DNA from: an uncultured Collinsella sp.
GTDB lineage: Bacteria; Actinomycetota; Coriobacteriia; Coriobacteriales; Coriobacteriaceae
Assembly (NCBI GenBank): GCA_937989875.1
Contig: CALKBO010000036.1
Location: forward strand, 1 to 12,237
Length of the DNA: 12,237 bases
Reading direction: 5' to 3'
The stretch's first letter is position 1; each line of letters opens with the position of its first letter. A program made the translations under genes and the position numbers. Under the pieces are notes generated by a model. It was not told where the DNA came from, made no database searches, and saw only the letters and a list, made by a program, of their open reading frames with translations. Below, piece after piece: positions 8,084-12,237 of this stretch.

Positions 8084-8473
8084 ATGTCCGAACTCAAGGA
8101 AAAAGCCATCAAGGCAGCGGAGAAGTTTCTCGAGCAGCGCGGATACGAGGTCATCGAGAGCAACTGGAAATCCGAAGGCGGAAATTCGCTCGACCTGGTG
8201 GCAAGGGAAGACGACACCGTGGTCTTCGTAGACGTCTACGCACGGCACGGCTTCGACAAGGGAATGCCCGAAGAAGGCAACGAGGGTTCTCGCGAACGCA
8301 GGGAGATCGCCGCGGCAGCTTGGCTTTCGGAGCAAGCAGACGACGCCGGCTACGTCGACATGCCGGTACGTTTCGACAGCATCGCGATGATGCTCCTCTC
8401 GGAAAACCGGGCGCTACTGAAGCACCACATCAACTGCCTCGGGTGCGGGCTTACCGCCGGCCAGGCCGACTAG
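8084..8473 (+). CDS. YraN/UPF0102-like nuclease-fold protein with altered catalytic residues
   Basis: This 129-residue protein resembles YraN (UPF0102), a small PD-(D/E)XK-fold family. The N-terminal helix and strand AAEKFLEQRGYEVIESNWKS (about residues 11-30) and SLDLVAREDDTVVFVDVYAR (35-54) align by eye with the family pattern GEIDLIA...VFVEVKTR. The Asp of LDL (D37) is kept, but the E-x-K pair is D50-V-Y52, so the catalytic Lys is replaced by Tyr and the Glu by Asp. The C-terminal half (VRFDSIAMML, ending in INCLGCGLTAGQAD with two Cys) also fits. The start has a near-perfect AAGGAGGT 5 nt upstream (8071-8078). It is followed by an unknown gene 97 bp downstream and by parAB. A DNA-related accessory role on the element is an inference; nuclease activity is doubtful. 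Confidence 0.78.
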   Translation: MSELKEKAIKAAEKFLEQRGYEVIESNWKSEGGNSLDLVAREDDTVVFVDVYARHGFDKGMPEEGNEGSRERREIAAAAWLSEQADDAGYVDMPVRFDSIAMMLLSENRALLKHHINCLGCGLTAGQAD

Positions 8474-8503
8474 GACCTCCGGGCCTAGCCGGATTCGACA
8501 TAA

Positions 8504-8531
8504 GCCGCCTCGGGCACCGGCTCGAGGCGGC
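8504..8531 (+). promoter_or_regulatory. Stem-loop between the yraN-like gene and the 200-residue gene
   Basis: Perfect 9-bp arms GCCGCCTCG (8504-8512) and CGAGGCGGC (8523-8531) flank a 10-base loop. It sits 30 bp after the yraN-like stop and 39 bp before the next ATG. There is no following T-run, so a classic intrinsic terminator is unlikely. An mRNA-stability or attenuating hairpin, or a weak terminator, are options. A smaller CTAGG/CCTAG pair (8470-8474 / 8484-8488) lies just upstream. Confidence 0.4.
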
Positions 8532-8570
8532 GCACCAACCGATTCGCATCTTCGCAGAAAGGAACGCATC

Positions 8571-9173
8571 ATGGGAAACCGAGCCGTCATCACCACCCCC
8601 GAACGCAAGATCGGGCTGTACCTTCATTGGAACGGAGGGCGCGACACCGTAGAGCCCTTGCTGAGGTACTGTGAGCTCAAGGGCTACCGCGCGCCGAGCT
8701 CCGACAGCTACGGATGGGCCAGGCTCTGCCAGGTCGTCGGCAACTTCTTCGGCGGAACGCTGAGCGTGGGCATAGCGCCCTACTCCGACGACAGGCGCAT
8801 GAACCCCGGAGACAACGGGATCTACGTCGTCGACGGATGGAAGATAGTCGACCGCATCCTCCCGTACGAGGGTTTCGTAGAGGAAGACGAGCACGATTTC
8901 GACGGGATGCTCCGCGCGCTCGATGAGTCCATGCCCGAAGAAGAGAGACTCGGCGCGCTGCTGGACTCCACAGAGGTGGCGACTTCGGAACTTGAGCTCG
9001 GCGACGAGGTGTGGGCTCGAGGGGTCGACGGCAAGTACTCCACCTACCCGGTGGTCGCCTTCGATGATGACGGGACGCCGCTCGTGGCGCGCTACGACCA
9101 CGACGGCGACTGGTCATGGAACCCCAACAACCGCATCGAAGAGAAATCCGTCCTGATCGTTGGCCGCAAGTAG
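8571..9173 (+). CDS. Conserved protein of unknown function, mobile-element type
   Basis: This 200-residue cytosolic protein has no signal peptide or membrane segment. Its start MGNRAVITTP and the segment YLHWNGGRDTVEPLLRYC (about residues 17-34), then YGWARLCQVVGNFFGG (47-62) and DNGIYVVDGWKIV (81-93), match a protein type I recall from plasmids and conjugative elements, without an established function. After an acidic stretch (103-145) a second part, LGDEVWARGVDGKYSTYPVV (143-162) through the end, looks like a separate small beta-rich domain, so the protein may be a two-domain fusion. AAAGGA lies 7 nt before the ATG. It sits between the yraN-like gene and parAB in the same direction, with a perfect palindrome 12 bp after its stop. 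A role in element maintenance is plausible only by association. Confidence 0.7.
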   Translation: MGNRAVITTPERKIGLYLHWNGGRDTVEPLLRYCELKGYRAPSSDSYGWARLCQVVGNFFGGTLSVGIAPYSDDRRMNPGDNGIYVVDGWKIVDRILPYEGFVEEDEHDFDGMLRALDESMPEEERLGALLDSTEVATSELELGDEVWARGVDGKYSTYPVVAFDDDGTPLVARYDHDGDWSWNPNNRIEEKSVLIVGRK

Positions 9174-9185
9174 CCGCCTTTCCCG

Positions 9186-9231
9186 CCCTAAACCGTTCGT
9201 TATCGAACGGTTTAGGGTATACTGGGTATAC
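9186..9231 (+). promoter_or_regulatory. Perfect 14-bp palindrome and GTATAC pair before parA (operator, parS-like site or promoter)
   Basis: Arms CCCTAAACCGTTCG (9186-9199) and CGAACGGTTTAGGG (9204-9217) are perfectly complementary, with a 4-base TTAT loop. Directly attached are two GTATAC palindromes (9217-9222 and 9226-9231), 3 bp apart. The first contains TATACT, a good -10 hexamer, so the palindrome covers the -35 region of a likely parA promoter. No T-tract follows, which argues against a terminator. ParA or ParB binding for autoregulation or partition is the most natural reading. It bears no resemblance to the chromosomal parS consensus. Confidence 0.6.
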
Positions 9232-9239
9232 GAAACGCG

Positions 9240-9275
9240 GACGCCGCCGAACCTTCCACATCATACGGCGGCGTC
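9240..9275 (+). promoter_or_regulatory. Stem-loop in the parA leader
   Basis: Arms GACGCCGCCG (9240-9249) and CGGCGGCGTC (9266-9275) form a perfect 10-bp GC-rich stem with a 16-base loop. It lies between the likely promoter and the parA ribosome binding site AAAGGAGG (9285-9292). The loop contains CCTTCC, which could touch the purine-rich RBS region. A role in translation or mRNA stability of parA is possible but unproven. Confidence 0.45.
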
Positions 9276-9300
9276 TGAGGATGCAAAGGAGGCAGAAGGC

Positions 9301-10062
9301 ATGCGAACCATCGCGGTATCGAACTACAAGGGCGGGGTCGGCAAGACCACCACTGCGGTCAACCTCGCCACAATCTACGCAAAGCGGGGCTTGAGAACAC
9401 TCCTCGTCGACCTGGACCCGCAGGCGTCTGCGACCGACTACTTCGGTCTCTACGACAAGGCCGTGCAGGAGCGCCGAAGCGCGGTGGAGCTCCTCTACGC
9501 AAACTCGGCAGTGGAGGACATCGCCTTCGAAACCGGGACGGAAGGCCTTTCGGTCGTGCCCTCGACCATCGAGCTCGTCGACCAAAACGAGCTCCTCCTG
9601 CGCGAGCAGAGGCTGCGATTCGCGCTCGACGACTGCACGGGGCTCTACGACATCTGCATACTGGATTGCAGCCCCACCATGAAACGCCTCGCTTTCAGCG
9701 CCTATCTCGCCGCAGCGGGAGACGGAATGGTCGTCGTTCCGGTGAAGCTCGACTCCACCGTCATGCGCGGCACCGCGCTCACGGTCAACGCCATAGAGTC
9801 CATCGCCGACGCCCTGCGCGTGCCCACGCCAAAATGGAAGATACTGCGCACCTGCGTTCCAGGGCTCATGACGAACGCCGAGGCCACCGGCGCGGAGGTG
9901 CTCGACTCCTACTTCCCCGACAACCAGTTCGAGACTCTCATCCACGCGAGCTCCAAGGTCTGCGAGGGAAGCTGGCAGTGGCAGCCCGTTGCGACGTTCA
10001 AGCCCGACAGCCGCCCCGCGAAGGACTACGAGAGGCTCGCAGAGGAGGTGCTCCATGGCTAG
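9301..10062 (+). CDS. parA: ParA-type partition ATPase
   Basis: This 253-residue ParA/MinD-superfamily ATPase has the deviant Walker A KGGVGKTT (residues 10-17), with the signature Lys at 10, the A' motif LLVDLDPQ (34-41), and Walker B ICILDCSP (118-125). It starts with the core fold (MRTIAVSNYKGG), so it is the small type Ib/chromosomal-like form without an N-terminal HTH. The ATG at 9301 has AAAGGAGG 8 nt upstream. An in-frame upstream start at 9160 is rejected because it would run through the palindrome and leader hairpin and overlap the previous gene. parB overlaps its end by 8 nt. With ParB it would position or segregate the replicon or the excised element. Autoregulation through the palindrome at 9186-9217 is likely but inferred. 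Confidence 0.93.
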   Translation: MRTIAVSNYKGGVGKTTTAVNLATIYAKRGLRTLLVDLDPQASATDYFGLYDKAVQERRSAVELLYANSAVEDIAFETGTEGLSVVPSTIELVDQNELLLREQRLRFALDDCTGLYDICILDCSPTMKRLAFSAYLAAAGDGMVVVPVKLDSTVMRGTALTVNAIESIADALRVPTPKWKILRTCVPGLMTNAEATGAEVLDSYFPDNQFETLIHASSKVCEGSWQWQPVATFKPDSRPAKDYERLAEEVLHG

Positions 10063-10981
10063 GGCAACGGCATCGGGGTTCACCATCTCGGGCCTCCTGG
10101 ACAAGAACGCGGCCACTCGAAGCGATTACCCTATCGAGAGAATCTCCGTCGGCGAGATAGCCGACCATCCCGAGAACACGGCCTATTCGATGGACGATGC
10201 GGGGATAGCGCAGCTCGCGAAGAGCATCGAGAAAGAGGGTCTCACCGACCTGCCCCTCGTCCGCAAGCTCGACGACGGGAGCTGGCAGATGGTGAGCGGG
10301 CACCGCAGGAAGGCCGCATACGCCATGCTCGCCGAAGAGGACGAGAGGTACGCCCAGATCCCCTGCCGGATAATACGCGGCATCTCCGACGAGCAGTCGG
10401 TCATGCTGCTCCATGCCGCCAACTACTTCGTGCGCAACCTCACCGTGACCGAGCGCGCAGCGGCGAGCCGCGCTCTCGGGATGGAGGTCGAGCGCATGCG
10501 GGTGGAAAACCCCGAGCTTTCCGGCATACGCACGGAAGACATCAAGGCGGCGATCATCTCGGAGCAGACAGGGCGAAAGGTGTCAGGAAAGACGATCCAG
10601 CGCCAGGAGTCGCTGGCGCGCAAGATCGAAGAGGATCTTGTCGCGGGGTGGCGCGAGGCGGCGCTTTCCGACTCGCTCTCGGCAGACGCCGTGAACGCCC
10701 TCGCGAAAATGGAACCCGACGAGCAGGAACGGCTCTTCTCCTCGTGGAAGGAGCATCCCCTCGACAAGAAGAAGACGACGGAGTTCCTGAGGAAAGCGAC
10801 GAGCGAGCCGAGCGCGAAACCTCGTCAAGAAGAAGAGCAGAAGCCTTCGGCACCGCTCGCAAGCGCCCTGCGCGCGCTTAGGCGCTACGAATCGAAGGCG
10901 AAAGGCACGCCGAGCGAGCTTGACAGGCAAGCGCTCGCAGAAATCGCCGAGACGGCTCGAAAGCTCCTCGAGGGCAGATAG
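10055..10981 (+). CDS. parB: ParB-like DNA-binding partition protein
   Basis: This 308-residue ParB/Srx-fold protein carries the N-terminal ParB core: VGEIADHPENTAYSM (about residues 32-46), the hydrophobic IAQLAKSIEKEGLTDLPLVRK (51-71) and the ParB box GHRRKAAY (82-89). A helical DNA-binding region follows (NLTVTERAAASRALGMEVERM, about 128-148; SGKTIQRQESLARKI, 177-191). The C-terminal part, residues 225-285, is charged and linker-like and ends in a helix (LDRQALAEIAETARKLL) that may dimerise. The start at 10055 overlaps parA by 8 nt and has GAGGAGG (10042-10048) well placed inside parA, so translation is coupled. The box reads GHRRKAAY and not the strict GERR of chromosomal ParB, as in plasmid and accessory ParB relatives. 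Its binding site may be one of the palindromes flanking the pair. Confidence 0.88.
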   Translation: MARATASGFTISGLLDKNAATRSDYPIERISVGEIADHPENTAYSMDDAGIAQLAKSIEKEGLTDLPLVRKLDDGSWQMVSGHRRKAAYAMLAEEDERYAQIPCRIIRGISDEQSVMLLHAANYFVRNLTVTERAAASRALGMEVERMRVENPELSGIRTEDIKAAIISEQTGRKVSGKTIQRQESLARKIEEDLVAGWREAALSDSLSADAVNALAKMEPDEQERLFSSWKEHPLDKKKTTEFLRKATSEPSAKPRQEEEQKPSAPLASALRALRRYESKAKGTPSELDRQALAEIAETARKLLEGR

Positions 10982-10988
10982 AACCCAG

Positions 10989-11018
10989 GCAGGTGCCCCG
11001 CCGGGGCTCCTGCGCCGT
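10989..11018 (+). terminator. Candidate terminator hairpin after parB
   Basis: GCAGG-T-GCCCC (10989-10999) pairs with GGGGC-T-CCTGC (11003-11013) around a 3-base loop: a 10-bp GC-rich stem with one T/T mismatch. It begins 7 bp after the parB stop and is followed by CGCCG and then a short TTT. The weak T-run leaves its strength uncertain. Confidence 0.5.
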
Positions 11019-11031
11019 TTCCAGCAAGTAG

Positions 11032-11055
11032 CCTATCTCGTATACACGAGATAGG
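11032..11055. repeat. Perfect 10-bp palindrome with central GTATAC
   Basis: Arms CCTATCTCGT (11032-11041) and ACGAGATAGG (11046-11055) flank a 4-base ATAC loop. GTATAC (11040-11045) sits in the centre, as beside the palindrome before parA. Location between parB and mobC fits a regulatory or partition site, or an element of oriT. The function is unknown. Confidence 0.55.
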
Positions 11056-11245
11056 AGGCGGCATCTCAGGCACCCGAATGCGCCGCCCTGCCCCGACCCT
11101 GCGCCAGGCAGCGCGAGGGGCGAGGCCGCGACGACCCGAAGATGCGCGAATGCCGCCATGCGGGGGATGCCCCGCGCCCCTGAAGAGACACGCCGCGCAA
11201 GCTTCCACGACGTCCGCGCGGCGAAGGATGCGCAGGATCGAGAAG
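11056..11245. other. Possible oriT / mobC leader region
   Basis: This is the stretch without a convincing gene before mobC, where mobilization modules usually place oriT. It holds near-direct repeats CGAATGCGCCGCC (11075-11087) and CGAATGCCGCC (11147-11157), the inverted pair GGCGGCAT (11057-11064) / ATGCCGCC (11150-11157), a small hairpin GCGGGG/CCCCGC around GATG (11160-11175), and AGGGGCG (11116-11122) facing CGCCCCT (11175-11181). On the minus strand, ATCCTG at 11238-11233 resembles the core of the RP4-type nick site, but this hexamer is common in GC-rich DNA. An open frame (from 11078) runs in phase into mobC and cannot be excluded. Confidence 0.35.
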
Positions 11246-11665
11246 ATGACGAAGGTCTTGAAATACGACAACGTGCTCACCGCCCGCGTGAGCGACGCGG
11301 ACTTCCGCGCAGTCTGCGAGCGAGCCGACGAAGAGGAGCTCACGCGCTCCGAGTACCTGCGCTACGTCGCGCGAATGGTCGCGGACGACGCCGCGAACGC
11401 CGACCGCGGCGGCGTGCTGCTCGACGGGCGCTCCATGCGCAAGCTCTCCCGCGAGCTTGTCAAGTGGGGACATCACTACAACCAGGGCATGCACGCCCTG
11501 AACTCCATAAAGTTCGCCCTCGAGCACGGCCGAGGGGACCTGGAGTGGGTATCCGGCAAGCTCGACGAGTGCGCTCTTTTGCTCGCGCAGGTCGAAGAGG
11601 GCCGCTCGGAGATCGCAAGCGAGCTCGATGCCCTCGAGGATCGCGCGATAGTCGGGGGCGATTAG
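11246..11665 (+). CDS. mobC: MobC-like relaxosome accessory protein
   Basis: This 139-residue protein has an N-terminal RHH-like part (VLKYDNVLTARVSDADFRAVCERADEEELTRSEYLRYVARMV, roughly residues 4-45, described here by span) followed by a helical C-terminal part containing LSRELVKWGHHYNQGMHALN (about 72-91). LVKWGHHYNQ...N matches the family pattern (small basic or RHH proteins paired with MOB-type relaxases). These help the relaxase reach oriT. The start at 11246 has AGGA with 8-nt spacing; in-frame starts at 11228 and 11078 are less well supported. The relaxase gene begins 1 nt after the stop, so translation is coupled. Assignment rests on the motif and the neighbour; the symbol is a family label. 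Confidence 0.8.
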   Translation: MTKVLKYDNVLTARVSDADFRAVCERADEEELTRSEYLRYVARMVADDAANADRGGVLLDGRSMRKLSRELVKWGHHYNQGMHALNSIKFALEHGRGDLEWVSGKLDECALLLAQVEEGRSEIASELDALEDRAIVGGD

Positions 11666-11666
11666 C

Positions 11667-12237
11667 GTGCCGCTCCTGAAGCCCATAGCCGGGCACACGG
11701 GGTGCGCCGGCATAAAGCGCTACCTCGAGAAAGGGGGACGCGCGCTCGAGATCCTGACGATGAACTTCGCATGGCAGGAAGAGCGCGTCTTCGAGAACGT
11801 CTCTGAAGCCCCGGGGGATTTCGACTGGGCGGCGTCGATGGACGCGACGAGGCACGCCTGCGGCAACGACACGCCGTACCGCGGCAAACCGGCCCGCACG
11901 TTCAAGCACTTCGTCATGTCGCCCGACCCCCAAGACGGATTGACCGCAGACCAGGTCGCGGAGCTCGCGAGCGCTTGGGCGCTCAAGCACTTCAGCGACT
12001 TCGAGGTGGCGATCGTCCTTCACGACGACAACGAGAACCGAATCCCGCACGCGCACATCGTTGTCAACAACACCAACCTGGCAACCGAACGCCGGCTGCA
12101 GACCCCCGACCCGCTGGAGCTCAACCGCAGCCTCCAGGACCTCGCCGAGGAGCGGGGGCTTCGGTTCATGAGGGACGAGGTCGGAAGGGAATGCGAAGAG
12201 GAGCCGGCACGCAAGAAAACGCCCGCCACGATGCAGA
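11667..12237 (+). CDS. MOB-type relaxase, partial (3' end off right edge)
   Basis: These are the first 190 codons of a relaxase of the MobA/VirD2 type. It starts with GTG at 11667, 1 nt after mobC. The N-terminus VPLLKPIAGHTGCAGIKRYL contains Y19, the likely nicking Tyr by position; FKHFVMSPDP (about residues 79-88) and a metal-binding histidine motif (HDDNENRIPHAHIVVNNTN, His at 119, 128 and 130) follow. The PHAHIVVNNTN triad is the strongest evidence. It would nick oriT and bind the 5' end for transfer. The C-terminal part, where a helicase or other domain could be fused, is outside the window. Together with mobC it makes the element at least mobilizable; no type IV secretion gene is visible here. 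Confidence 0.9.
   Translation, partial: MPLLKPIAGHTGCAGIKRYLEKGGRALEILTMNFAWQEERVFENVSEAPGDFDWAASMDATRHACGNDTPYRGKPARTFKHFVMSPDPQDGLTADQVAELASAWALKHFSDFEVAIVLHDDNENRIPHAHIVVNNTNLATERRLQTPDPLELNRSLQDLAEERGLRFMRDEVGRECEEEPARKKTPATMQ

Noticed and set aside
7674..8231. 185-codon plus-strand frame across the intergenic region
   Set aside because: It is Ser/Pro/Arg-rich, overlaps the start of the yraN-like gene in another frame and has no clear ribosome binding site.
9186..9217. Palindrome read as an intrinsic terminator of the 200-residue gene
   Set aside because: The stem is strong, but it is followed by TATACTGGGTATAC and not a T-run, and it covers a promoter-like region.
9160..9300. Longer ParA start
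   Set aside because: It would translate the palindrome and hairpin and overlap the preceding gene; the ATG at 9301 begins exactly at the conserved ParA fold with a strong RBS.
8677..10116. 479-codon minus-strand frame opposite the 200-residue gene and parA
   Set aside because: It crosses two well-supported genes, the palindrome and the leader stem; its composition changes to Arg/Ser-rich halfway, typical of a chance frame.
11078..11245. Longer MobC start
   Set aside because: The added 56 residues are Arg/Pro/Ala-rich with no family resemblance, and the ATG at 11246 has a placed AGGA site. It is not fully excluded.

Overview
The window reads as a GC-rich (about 60%) actinobacterial accessory region. 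Codon use, the long GTG-start relaxase, and the mix of ParAB, YraN-like and MobC genes suggest the Coriobacteriia/Eggerthellaceae (gut Eggerthella-type bacteria), but that placement is inference from style and not from a marker gene. No housekeeping gene, rRNA, tRNA, insertion sequence or CRISPR array was seen.

Left two thirds (1-7594, minus strand): the promoter-proximal part of a type 1 BREX phage-defence operon, read right to left. The order is a small ribbon-helix-helix protein, brxA, brxB, brxC and pglX, which runs off the left edge. The genes are tightly packed: a 17-nt overlap, then gaps of 0, 8 and 1 nt. They almost certainly form one mRNA. PglX methylates host DNA at the BREX site; BrxA, BrxB and the BrxC ATPase are core components of the defence complex. 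pglZ and brxL, expected next, would lie beyond base 1. The outer part of pglX (about 1-700) is much more AT-rich than everything else, which suggests a replaced specificity region.

Middle (7595-8083): a 489-bp intergenic region between the leftward BREX operon and rightward genes. It holds an AT-rich promoter-like patch and short repeats.

Right third (8084-12237, plus strand): a mobile-element backbone. It contains a YraN-like protein with altered catalytic residues, a 200-residue protein of unknown function, parA and parB overlapping by 8 nt, a possible oriT region, mobC, and the first 190 codons of a MOB-type relaxase that runs off the right edge. parAB is bracketed by two perfect palindromes (14-bp and 10-bp arms) that share a GTATAC motif, and the parA leader holds a separate 10-bp stem. 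The picture is a partitioned, mobilizable plasmid or integrative element carrying BREX as cargo. The least-explained parts are the RHH gene at the head of the BREX operon, the altered YraN homologue, the 200-residue protein and the palindromes around parAB.
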